A stretch of DNA of 40,732 nt from Dehalococcoidia bacterium (GTDB taxonomy: Bacteria > Chloroflexota > Dehalococcoidia > Lucifugimonadales > Lucifugimonadaceae). The stretch covers positions 1 through 40,732 of the forward strand of contig PBNX01000019.1 in assembly GCA_002723375.1 (NCBI GenBank), written 5' to 3'. The notes beneath the pieces are model-generated. The model had not been told where the DNA came from, did no database searches, and saw nothing but the letters and a program-made list of their open reading frames with translations. Below are positions 1 to 8,746 of this stretch, piece after piece (within the stretch, counting starts at the first letter, position 1; every line of letters starts with the position of its first letter). The position numbers were made by a program, and so were the translations under genes.

Positions 1-544
1 TGGAACCTTCATCAAGACCAAAATAATTCTCTAAATCCAAAGATAATTTTTTTGTAACACTAAAACACTTAATTTTTTTTGATCGTTTTAAAGTAAATTT
101 GAATATTCTTTTTGATATCAGTGGAGGCATATCATGAAACTCAATTGCACTAGGAATTCCTGATAAATATGAAAAAAATAAACTAAATGGAGTATTGTCC
201 CTAAAAAACAAGAAATCAGGAGTATATTTCTTGGCATAATTAACTGAAAAAATGCCCCATATAAAATCTACTAGAAATGAGAAAAATCTATATATGAATT
301 TAGGTATAAATGGACGAAAAATATAAGGGTCAATAAATTTTAGAGATTTAACTTGAAAAACTTTTTCCATTTTATAGAAATTAAATACATCAGTTTTATG
401 GGAAATTTCTGCCTGATACCGTTTCGGATGAATTAATACGGTTTGGTTTCCTAAACCTGAAAACCCTTTAATCATTTTCAAAATTTGGACTCCATGAGCC
501 TTTTCAGTCGGTAATCTAGCGTTTGTGATGTAAACTATTTTCAA
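1..544 (-). CDS. Glycosyltransferase family 4-like protein, N-terminal part (3' end outside window)
   Basis: Reverse-strand open frame from TTG at 544 to the window edge: (M)KIVYITNARLPTEKAHGVQILKMIKGFSGLGNQTVLIHPKRYQAEI..., typical GT4 N terminus. Absent from the supplied ORF track because it is truncated. Confidence 0.75.
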   Translation of the reverse strand, partial: MKIVYITNARLPTEKAHGVQILKMIKGFSGLGNQTVLIHPKRYQAEISHKTDVFNFYKMEKVFQVKSLKFIDPYIFRPFIPKFIYRFFSFLVDFIWGIFSVNYAKKYTPDFLFFRDNTPFSLFFSYLSGIPSAIEFHDMPPLISKRIFKFTLKRSKKIKCFSVTKKLSLDLENYFGLDEGS

Positions 545-594
545 AATATCTATCTAATTAGGTAAAATCGAATTTTAATTAAATTGTAGAGAAG

Positions 595-1644
595 ATGGCC
601 AGAGAAATCATTTTTAATAAAACATTGGTTAACGATGAAGCAAGATGTTATGTAATTGCAGAGATCGGAAATAATCATCAAGGCAACTTAGATAATGCAA
701 AAGAGATGATAATTTCTGCTAAAGAAAGTGGCGCTTCTGCGGTAAAATTTCAAAAAAGGGATAATAAAGAATTATTTACTTCAGAAATGTTTAATTCATC
801 TTATGTTGGTCCTCAAAGCTTTGCATCAACATATGGAGAACATAGAGATAAATTAGAATTAAGTGATAATGATTTTGAAGAACTCTTTAAATTCTCTGAA
901 AAAAAAGATATATCATTTTTTGCAACTCCATTTGATCTAAAAAGCGCAGATTTCTTGAATGAAATGGGGCTTAACTGTTTCAAGATTGCATCTGGAGATT
1001 TAACTACTTTTCCATTAATAGAAAAGGTAGCAAAATTTGGCAAACCAATGATTATTAGTACTGGAGCTGCTGATTTTTGGGAAGTTAAAAAAACTTTTGA
1101 CTTTGTGATTGACATAAATCCAAATGTGGTAATTATGCAATGTACTTCCATATATCCTGCAAAGCCAATAACAATAAATCTTAACGTAATAAGTACCTAT
1201 AGAGATAAATTTCCTGATACTGTAATAGGTTATTCTGGTCATGATTCAGGCATATCAATTCCTGTAGCTTCTTATGCATTAGGTGCGAGGTTTATAGAAA
1301 AACATTTCACTTTAGATAGATCTCAAAAGGGAACTGATCATCAGTTTTCATTAACTCCTGAATTATTAAAAGAGCTTGTTGATGAATTAGAAAATGTTAG
1401 GTTGTCATTAGGCGATTATGAAAAAAAATTACTTTCAGAAGAAAAATTAGCAAGATTTAAAATGGGCAAAAAAATAGTTGCAAATAAAGATTTAGTTAAA
1501 GGTTCTATTATTAATTTGGATGATTTATCTTTTAAGTCACCAGGAGACGGGATTCCCCCTAATGAACTAGAAAAGGTTCTTGGTAAAAAATTAACAAAGA
1601 ATTATAAGTTGGATGAAGCTCTTCAGTTAGAAGATATTGATTAA
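595..1644 (+). CDS. neuB: NeuB-family nonulosonate (sialic acid-like) synthase with C-terminal SAF-type region
   Basis: YVIAEIGNNHQGNLDNAKEMI, SGASAVKFQKRDN, GYSGHDSGISIPVASYALGARFIEKHFTLDR.QKGTDHQFSL; C-terminal GKKIVANKDLVKGSIINLDDL. Confidence 0.85.
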   Translation: MAREIIFNKTLVNDEARCYVIAEIGNNHQGNLDNAKEMIISAKESGASAVKFQKRDNKELFTSEMFNSSYVGPQSFASTYGEHRDKLELSDNDFEELFKFSEKKDISFFATPFDLKSADFLNEMGLNCFKIASGDLTTFPLIEKVAKFGKPMIISTGAADFWEVKKTFDFVIDINPNVVIMQCTSIYPAKPITINLNVISTYRDKFPDTVIGYSGHDSGISIPVASYALGARFIEKHFTLDRSQKGTDHQFSLTPELLKELVDELENVRLSLGDYEKKLLSEEKLARFKMGKKIVANKDLVKGSIINLDDLSFKSPGDGIPPNELEKVLGKKLTKNYKLDEALQLEDID

Positions 1645-2170
1645 GATCATGGAAGATTATTTGAATAATATAAATAAAATTCCAGAAGAAACTAAAAATT
1701 TGTTCAAAAACATAAAACTTATAGCTTTCGACTTTGACGGAGTTTTCACAGATAACTATGTCTACACAAATGATAGAGGTGAAGAAATGGTTAAGTCATC
1801 TAAGCTAGATGGCTTTGGACTAAACAAATTAGACAAATTAGGTATAAAAAAAATAATACTATCTACAGAAACTAATGAAACTGTAAAAAAAAGGGCAGAA
1901 AAACTAAATATAGATTGTAAATATGGTTTAGCTCATAAGGAGGAGCAACTAAAGGAGATTTCTTTAGATCAAAAAATTGATTTAAAAAATATAGCATTTG
2001 TAGGTAATGACATAAATGATATTAATTCTTTAAAAATTTGTGGCCTTCCAATTGTTGTTAGGGACTCTCATCCAGAAACAATAATTTTTGCTAAATATAT
2101 AACTGTTCTTAAAGGTGGAAATGGTGCAGTTAGAGAGGTTTGCGATATAATCGAAAAATTAAATCAATGA
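1637..2170 (+). CDS. KdsC-like HAD phosphatase (HAD-IIIA)
   Basis: LIAFDFDGVFTDNYVYTNDRGEEMVKSSKLDGFGL, KKIILSTETN, FVGNDINDINSLKICGLPIVV; overlaps the neuB end. Confidence 0.8.
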   Translation: MIKIMEDYLNNINKIPEETKNLFKNIKLIAFDFDGVFTDNYVYTNDRGEEMVKSSKLDGFGLNKLDKLGIKKIILSTETNETVKKRAEKLNIDCKYGLAHKEEQLKEISLDQKIDLKNIAFVGNDINDINSLKICGLPIVVRDSHPETIIFAKYITVLKGGNGAVREVCDIIEKLNQ

Positions 2171-2181
2171 CTTTCTAAATT

Positions 2182-2985
2182 ATGAATAATAAATCTGAAA
2201 ATATCTTTGACGTTCAAGGCAATGTTGTTATTTTAACAGGCGGGAGCGGTAAGCTTGGCTCTGTGTACACTAATTATCTTGTAGATAATGGTGCGATAAT
2301 TTGTAATTTTGATATAAAAAAACCTTCAGAAGAATTATTGAATTTATCTGGCGAAAACTATAGTTTCTTTAAAACTGACCTAACTAAAAAAGAAGATATT
2401 TCAAAATCACTAAACCAAGTAATTAATCAATTTGGGATTCCAGATGCATTAATTAATAATGCTGCCTTAGATTCTCCTCCAGGCTCTGAAGAAAATCAAA
2501 ATGGAGCTTTTGAGGAATACCCAGAGCTATCTTGGGATAAAGTTATGGAAGTAAATTTAAAAAGTGTTTTCTTATGCTGCCAAATAATTGGCGCTGAAAT
2601 GGCCAAAAACGGAGCTGGGTCTATAATAAATATTTCATCTCATTACGGAGTTATTTCTCCAGATCAAAGAATCTACGAATATAGAAAAAAAGTTTTCAAT
2701 AAACCCATATCTTATTCTGCGTCAAAATCTGGTATTTTGAATATAACTAGATATCTCAGCACTTACTGGGGAGAAAGAAATGTTAGGGTAAATACATTAA
2801 CTTTAGGTGGAGTTTTAGATAGCCAAGATAAAGAATTTATCGAAAATTACTCCTCAAAAGTTCCTTTAAAAAGAATGGCAAATGAATCCGAATATAACGG
2901 AGCAATTCAATTCCTAATTAGCTCGGCATCATCATATATAACTGGGAGCAATATGATCATTGATGGCGGCTGGACAGCTTGGTAG
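2182..2985 (+). CDS. Short-chain dehydrogenase/reductase (SDR)
   Basis: VVILTGGSGKLGSVYTNYL, LINNAA, SIINISSHYG, SYSASKSGILNITRYLS, C-terminal ITGSNMIIDGGWTAW. Confidence 0.85.
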   Translation: MNNKSENIFDVQGNVVILTGGSGKLGSVYTNYLVDNGAIICNFDIKKPSEELLNLSGENYSFFKTDLTKKEDISKSLNQVINQFGIPDALINNAALDSPPGSEENQNGAFEEYPELSWDKVMEVNLKSVFLCCQIIGAEMAKNGAGSIINISSHYGVISPDQRIYEYRKKVFNKPISYSASKSGILNITRYLSTYWGERNVRVNTLTLGGVLDSQDKEFIENYSSKVPLKRMANESEYNGAIQFLISSASSYITGSNMIIDGGWTAW

Positions 2986-3737
2986 CTATGGGTGAGAAAA
3001 AAGTAGCGCTCATTCCGGCAAGATCAGGGTCTAAAAGAGTTAAAAACAAGAATATAAACATATTAGAAAAACATCCGTTAATTGCATATACAATCCAGTC
3101 AGCATTAAGTAGTAATATATTTGACGAAATAATTGTCTCTACAGACTCATCTGAAATAAAGAAAATATCAGAGTATTATGGTGCTAATGTCCCTTTTATT
3201 AGGCCTAAAGAATATGCAAAAGATACTTCTCCTGATATAGAGTGGGTAAAACATTCATTAGATTATTTTAAAAACAACGGAGTTAATTATGATATTTTTA
3301 GTATTCTTAGGCCAACAAGTCCATTTAGAAAGCCTAAAACTATATTAAGGGCATTTAATTTATTTAAATCTACAAAATGTGATTCGCTTAGAGCTGTAGA
3401 GAAATGCCTTCAACACCCATGCAAAATGTGGAAAATAGAAGATAATTATATGTCTCCATTTGTTAATCTAGAAGAAAAAGGGCCATTAAATCAGCCACTA
3501 CACAGTTCGCAATATCCATCGCTACCAGAAGTATATATACAAAACGCTAGCTTAGAGATTGCATACACTGAAACGGTAATCAAATACAATAATATCTCTG
3601 GTGATAGAGTAGTTCCCTTTGTTACGGTAGATGATGAAGGATTTGACTTAAACATTGAAGAAGACTGGGAATTAGCAAATATTTTAATATCCAAAGGCAA
3701 GGCAGCTCTTCCAATAATAAACAAAAAACCATATTAA
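2979..3737 (+). CDS. Cytidylyltransferase family protein (CMP-nonulosonate synthetase-like)
   Basis: VALIPARSGSKRVKNKNINILEKHPLIAYTIQSA, DEIIVSTDSSEI, ILRPTSPFRKPKTI. Confidence 0.83.
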   Translation: MVAMGEKKVALIPARSGSKRVKNKNINILEKHPLIAYTIQSALSSNIFDEIIVSTDSSEIKKISEYYGANVPFIRPKEYAKDTSPDIEWVKHSLDYFKNNGVNYDIFSILRPTSPFRKPKTILRAFNLFKSTKCDSLRAVEKCLQHPCKMWKIEDNYMSPFVNLEEKGPLNQPLHSSQYPSLPEVYIQNASLEIAYTETVIKYNNISGDRVVPFVTVDDEGFDLNIEEDWELANILISKGKAALPIINKKPY

Positions 3738-3738
3738 T

Positions 3739-5628
3739 ATGAATTTAACTTACATAAGCAAAGAAAATTTTGATTCTTTACTATCAACTGAATTAAATCC
3801 CTTGCAAAAAAACAAAATTTTTTCTGATTTATGCAGAATAAATATACTTTACATGATATGCAGTGCTGGATCAGGTCATATCGGATCTTCGTTTAGTTCT
3901 GTTGATGCTATGTCCTGGATAATGGGAGAGATAAAAAGCAAAGAAGAAAATGTATATTTCTTTTCTTCAAAAGGTCATGATGCTCCTGCAATGTATTGTG
4001 TAATGATTTCATTAGGACAACTAGATTTCTCATTACTTAATAAATTAAGAAAAATTGATGGTTTACCCGGCCATCCGGACATAAACACTCCGAATATTTT
4101 TACTAATACTGGGTCTTTAGGTATGGGAATCTCTAAAGCAAAAGGAATAATTAAATCAAACAGATTAAAAAATAAAAAGTGCAAAGTTTTTGTTATGACA
4201 GGAGATGGCGAACTTCAAGAAGGACAAATATGGGAATCTCTTAACAGATTATCACAAGAAAAAATGAAAGAGTTAATAATTCTTGTTGATAATAATAAAT
4301 TTCAATCTGATAGAAGAGTTAGTACAACTAGTGACCTTAAAAATCTAGAAAATAAGTTCAAATCATTCGGGATTAGTGCAATAACTTGTGATGGCAATAA
4401 TGTTGAAGAATTATCCAAAGCATTAGATAAAATTTCTGAAGATAATGAACCTAGTGCAATAATTTTAGATACGGTTAAGGGAAGTGGTGTTTCGTTCATG
4501 GAAGGAACAAATTTAGGAGATCAAGAATTCTATAAATTTCATAGCGGGGCAGTTGATCAAAAAGTTTATGATAAGAGCATTGCAGAGTTAACTGACAAAT
4601 TATACAAATACATCGATTCAAATAAAATAAATTACAGTTTTAACCTTTCAAATAAAGAATCTAAAAATAACAAAAAAACTACTACTTCTAGTCAAAATCT
4701 TATTAATGCATATTCAAAAGCTCTTATTAACCAAGCTTCTTTAAATAAAAAAATAGTAGCTTTAGATGGAGACTTAATTTTAGACACTGGATTGATTGAA
4801 TTTGAAAAAAAATTTCCAAATAGATTTTTTGAATGCGGTATAGCTGAGCAGGATATGGTTTCACAAGCAGGTTCATTTGCTAAGGAAGGTTTTATACCAT
4901 TCGTTCATTCGTTTTCTAGCTTCTTAACAAGCAGGCCAAATGAACAAATTTATAATAACTCTACTGAAAAAACTAAGGTAATTTATGTAGGCTCTCTTGC
5001 AGGCCTACTCCCAGGGGGGCCAGGCCATTCTCATCAAGCAGTTAGAGATATAGCAAGTATGTCTGGAATACCTAATTTAGAAATGATACAGCCTTTAAAT
5101 GAGATAGAAACAAAATTAGCAGTAGAATATGCAGTTAATTCAAGTAATAATATTTATATAAGATTGTGCTCTTTGCCTATTAATTTACCATTCAATTACC
5201 CTAAAAAGGATTCAATTAAAATAGGTGAAGGGACAGTAATTTCAGATGGAGAAGAAATAGTTATATTTTGCTACAGCCCATTAATATTTACAGAACTCTG
5301 GAAAGCAAAAGAGCAACTAGTAAATAATAATATAAATCCCAAATTAATTTCGTTCCCTTGGTTAAATAAATTTTCATCAAACTGGATAAAAAATCAAATA
5401 GAGGATTTCAAACATGTGATTACAATTGATGACCATTACATAGAAGGTGGTTTTGGTGAGAAATTTATTTCAAATGCTATTAAAAATATTGATGCCTCAC
5501 ATATAAAAGTAACAAATATAGGTATAGATGAAATTCCACATAGTGGCACAAACGAAGAAGTTATTGATTACCACGGACTATCAGCTAGTAAACTTAAACA
5601 AAAAATTATTAATTTAATTAAAAGTTAA
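3739..5628 (+). CDS. Transketolase, N- and C-terminal halves joined in one polypeptide
   Basis: N-half: GSGHIGSSFSSVDAMSWIM, FFSSKGHDAPAMYC, TGDGELQEGQIWESL (ThDP motif). C-half: RFFECGIAEQDMVSQAGSFAKEGFIPFVHSFSSFL, GPGHSHQAVRDIA. The halves are separated by a low-complexity linker, NKESKNNKKTTTSSQ. Confidence 0.85.
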   Translation: MNLTYISKENFDSLLSTELNPLQKNKIFSDLCRINILYMICSAGSGHIGSSFSSVDAMSWIMGEIKSKEENVYFFSSKGHDAPAMYCVMISLGQLDFSLLNKLRKIDGLPGHPDINTPNIFTNTGSLGMGISKAKGIIKSNRLKNKKCKVFVMTGDGELQEGQIWESLNRLSQEKMKELIILVDNNKFQSDRRVSTTSDLKNLENKFKSFGISAITCDGNNVEELSKALDKISEDNEPSAIILDTVKGSGVSFMEGTNLGDQEFYKFHSGAVDQKVYDKSIAELTDKLYKYIDSNKINYSFNLSNKESKNNKKTTTSSQNLINAYSKALINQASLNKKIVALDGDLILDTGLIEFEKKFPNRFFECGIAEQDMVSQAGSFAKEGFIPFVHSFSSFLTSRPNEQIYNNSTEKTKVIYVGSLAGLLPGGPGHSHQAVRDIASMSGIPNLEMIQPLNEIETKLAVEYAVNSSNNIYIRLCSLPINLPFNYPKKDSIKIGEGTVISDGEEIVIFCYSPLIFTELWKAKEQLVNNNINPKLISFPWLNKFSSNWIKNQIEDFKHVITIDDHYIEGGFGEKFISNAIKNIDASHIKVTNIGIDEIPHSGTNEEVIDYHGLSASKLKQKIINLIKS

Positions 5629-6780
5629 ACTCTTGAACTTTTTTAACATTTTACCTTTTAAATAAGACTTAATCTTAGTCTTAAATGCCATCATAACTAT
5701 TTTTGAATGCCAATCAAAATTAATGTCTTTTGAAATAAGGTCAGATTCTTCTATATGACTTAATATTCCTTTAATATCATCAGTATTTAAGCTTTCATAA
5801 AATTGTCTTGCGAAAAATCCTACTCTTAACTCATTCTTAAAAATTTTATCCCACTTCTTAGAATAAGAATTATAAAATTCTTCTGAAAAATCTCTAGTTA
5901 ATAAAGAGTCATTTATGACTTCAGATGCAATATCTGCAGATCTCATAGCAAAATATATTCCACCTCCAGTTGTAGGCTTAACTTGCCCTGCTACATCGCC
6001 TACTAATAACGCACGGGATCTTGACTTACGACCTACAGGACTTATAGGAATACCCCAAACTTTGGTTTTGCCTTCTGTTTTAAAATCAAATTTTCTTCTC
6101 ATATCTGAAAGAAACTCAAGACCATTATTTTGCAATTTTTCTTTACCCAGTATCCCGCAATATCCTTTATTTTTAAAAGTTGGAACTACCCACCCAAAGT
6201 GTCCTTTAGGTAAATTACCCCCCGAAAAAACATTCACTCTATCAACATTCACATTGCTTATTTCAGTCTGGTATCCGTATATATAATGCTCGCTTAAATC
6301 AAAGCCAGCATGTTTTGCTATTTTTGATCCATAGCCTGAAGCTATAACTAATGCATCAGAATTATATTGCTCTACTTTCCCATTATATTTTGCAAAAACT
6401 TCCACTCCATTTTCAGATATCTTAAAATTACTAACAATTCTTTGTAGTTTTAAAATTGCCCCATAATTTTTAGCTTCTAATGAAATATTTTTTATAAATT
6501 CCTGCCTATCTATAATTAAAGCTTGAGTTTTATTTTTTTTAATTTTTAAAAAATAATCGTTGTCGCAATAAATATTTGCAGATCTAGATTCATTTAGTAC
6601 ATAGTTAGTAACTTCTGGGTAATGATTTAGTATTTCTGTCCCTACTATTCCAGTGCATAATTTATCTCCAACATTAATACGGTAATCAAGTAATGTAACT
6701 GAAAAGCCTCTTTGAGAAAGGTTTCTTGCAGCCTGAGCACCGCCGGGCCCGCAACCAATAATAATTACATCTGTTTTCAT
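5614..6780 (-). CDS. Geranylgeranyl reductase family FAD-dependent oxidoreductase
   Basis: DVIIIGCGPGGAQAARNLSQRGFSVTLLD, LVGDVAGQVKPTTGGGIYFAMRSADIASEVI. Confidence 0.82.
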   Translation of the reverse strand: MKTDVIIIGCGPGGAQAARNLSQRGFSVTLLDYRINVGDKLCTGIVGTEILNHYPEVTNYVLNESRSANIYCDNDYFLKIKKNKTQALIIDRQEFIKNISLEAKNYGAILKLQRIVSNFKISENGVEVFAKYNGKVEQYNSDALVIASGYGSKIAKHAGFDLSEHYIYGYQTEISNVNVDRVNVFSGGNLPKGHFGWVVPTFKNKGYCGILGKEKLQNNGLEFLSDMRRKFDFKTEGKTKVWGIPISPVGRKSRSRALLVGDVAGQVKPTTGGGIYFAMRSADIASEVINDSLLTRDFSEEFYNSYSKKWDKIFKNELRVGFFARQFYESLNTDDIKGILSHIEESDLISKDINFDWHSKIVMMAFKTKIKSYLKGKMLKKFKSLTFN

Positions 6781-6883
6781 ACTATTCCATAATTATAAAT
6801 TTCATTAATTAAATAATGACATTCTCCCTGAATAATCCAAAAAGTAACTATGAAACAAATTATTTTTATATATAATAATTTCC

Positions 6884-7810
6884 ATGGATAAAAAGACAAC
6901 TGAATTATTAATTGCTGGTCAAGGTGCTGCAGGATATTCAGCCGCACTATATTCGGCGAGGTACCAATTACAAACTATTCTTGCAGGCGCAGAATTTGGA
7001 GGAGAGACAGCTATAGGAGGGATGATAGAGAATTATCCTGGATTAGAAGCTGATGGTTTTGACCTAATGATGAACATGAAGAATCAAGTAATGAGTTATG
7101 ATGTCGAGCTATTTGAAGAAAATTTAGAAGAGGTATCGAAAATTAATGAAGGTTTTTTGGTTAAGACTAATACAGCTGAGATAGAAGCTAAGGCTGTAAT
7201 ATTGTGTGTAGGAAGAGAAAGAAGAAAGTTAAATTTATCTAACGAAGATTCATTAGTAGGCAAAGGCGTCTCATATTGTTCAACATGTGATGCTCCCCTT
7301 TATAAAGATAAAATAGCAGTTGTTGTAGGAGGAGGGAATGCAGCCGTTGAAGGAGCTGTCCTTTTAAGTAAATATGCAACCAAAGTTCATCTAATTTATA
7401 GAGGGTCATCTTTATTTCGACCAGAAAAAGTTTTATTAACACAGCTTGAAAAATGTAAAAATTTAGAATTGCATTTAAATTCAGAGATAAAAGAAATTAA
7501 AGAAGGTAATGACGGCGTTGAGGGAGTAATTATTTCAAAAAAAGATGAATCATTACTTATACCCTCAAATGGGTTATTTATAGAAATAGGAGCTGATCCA
7601 AGATTAGAAATTCCAAATCAATTAGGAATAAAAATTGATAACGAAACTAATGAAGTTGCTGTTAATAAGCTTATGGAGACAAACATTAAAGGAATTTTTG
7701 CTGCTGGCGACTTAACAAATGCTTCTGGTCCTCTAAAACAAACAGTAACTGCTGCTGGCCAAGGTGCTATTGCTGCGTTATCAGCTTACACTTTTCTGGG
7801 CTCTAAATAA
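6884..7810 (+). CDS. trxB: Thioredoxin reductase-like FAD/NAD(P)-disulfide oxidoreductase
   Basis: LLIAGQGAAGYSAALYSARYQL, SYCSTCDAPLYKDKIAVVVGGGNAAVEGAVLLS, IKGIFAAGDLTN; redox CSTC motif. Confidence 0.82.
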   Translation: MDKKTTELLIAGQGAAGYSAALYSARYQLQTILAGAEFGGETAIGGMIENYPGLEADGFDLMMNMKNQVMSYDVELFEENLEEVSKINEGFLVKTNTAEIEAKAVILCVGRERRKLNLSNEDSLVGKGVSYCSTCDAPLYKDKIAVVVGGGNAAVEGAVLLSKYATKVHLIYRGSSLFRPEKVLLTQLEKCKNLELHLNSEIKEIKEGNDGVEGVIISKKDESLLIPSNGLFIEIGADPRLEIPNQLGIKIDNETNEVAVNKLMETNIKGIFAAGDLTNASGPLKQTVTAAGQGAIAALSAYTFLGSK

Positions 7811-7820
7811 TTTCAAAATA

Positions 7821-8738
7821 ATGTTAATTAATAAAGAAATATCAATTAAAGTTCCTGGCACTACAGGTAATGTTGGTTCTGGATTTGATTGCATAGGCCT
7901 TGCTATAGATGTTTGGAATTCGTTATCAATATCATTTAACAGCAACAAATTGATTATTAAAAACAGTGGGGTCAATAATAATGCTTATGAATCTATCAAA
8001 ATTAAGGACAACCTAATCATCACTGGAATTCAAGCTGTATGTCCAGAATTCGATATTTCAAAAATAAAAATTTTAAGTGAAAATGAAATTCCTTTTTCTA
8101 ATGGATTAGGTAGTAGTGCTGCTGCTCTATGCACAGGACTCTTAATTGGAAACTATTTAATTGGTAATAAATTTTCATTAGAAGATTTAAATGAAAAAGC
8201 AATAAAAATAGAAGGTCATCCTGATAACGTAACTCCTTGTCTCTTTGGAGGGTTAACCATATCTGTATTTAACGATAAAAAAGATAAATGGATAATAAGG
8301 AAAATAGATGTCTCTAGTGAATTAAACATAATGGTATTTACCCCAAATTTTATTTCAAATACAAATAATAGTAGAAAAAAGCTTTCAAAATCTGTGACCA
8401 GGTCGGCAGCAGTTTATAATATCAGTAGGGTTGCATTACTAATAGATTCTTTAAATAAGAAAGACTTTACTTTTTTAAATGAAGCAACCAAAGATTCGTT
8501 GCATCAAGACACAAGACTTGAAGGCTTTCCAGAGATGAGATCAATTATGAATGCTGCTATTGATGGAGGTGCTTTGGGAGCAATAGTTTCTGGATCAGGC
8601 CCTTCAGTAATGATTTTTACTAAAGGAAATGAATTTACAATAGACTATGAAATAAAAGAGGTTGCAAGAAAGCATAATTTAGATGGAAGCATCATTCTCA
8701 CAAAGCCTTCAAATCAGGGAATAATATTATCTAAATAA
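7821..8738 (+). CDS. thrB: Homoserine kinase (GHMP family)
   Basis: SIKVPGTTGNVGSGFDCIGLAIDVWN, PFSNGLGSSAAALCTGLLIGN, GHPDNVTPCLFGGLTIS, GALGAIVSGSGPSVMIF. Start set to ATG 7821 rather than the upstream in-frame start at 7764, which lies inside trxB. Confidence 0.85.
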   Translation: MLINKEISIKVPGTTGNVGSGFDCIGLAIDVWNSLSISFNSNKLIIKNSGVNNNAYESIKIKDNLIITGIQAVCPEFDISKIKILSENEIPFSNGLGSSAAALCTGLLIGNYLIGNKFSLEDLNEKAIKIEGHPDNVTPCLFGGLTISVFNDKKDKWIIRKIDVSSELNIMVFTPNFISNTNNSRKKLSKSVTRSAAVYNISRVALLIDSLNKKDFTFLNEATKDSLHQDTRLEGFPEMRSIMNAAIDGGALGAIVSGSGPSVMIFTKGNEFTIDYEIKEVARKHNLDGSIILTKPSNQGIILSK

Positions 8739-8746
8739 ATCAACTC

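Noticed and set aside
813-1242. Reverse-strand ORFs (112 and 75 aa) inside neuB
   Set aside because: Fully antisense to a clearly conserved coding frame; no recognisable domain; expected by-products of AT-rich coding DNA.
3975-4499. Antisense ORFs inside the transketolase gene
   Set aside because: Overlap well-supported conserved transketolase sequence; low-complexity translations without motifs.
5618-5645. Possible hairpin AAAAGTT...AACTTTTTT at the transketolase/GGR junction as a bidirectional terminator
   Set aside because: Stem is short and almost entirely A/T with a single G-C pair; indistinguishable from AT-rich background.
5915-6286. 123-aa plus-strand ORF antisense to the GGR-family gene
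   Set aside because: Shadow ORF of the conserved FAD-binding C-terminal region of the reverse-strand gene.
7764-7820. N-terminal extension of thrB proposed by the ORF track
   Set aside because: Extension (MLLLRYQLTLFWALNNFKI) lies inside trxB and precedes the conserved homoserine kinase start; ATG 7821 is more plausible.
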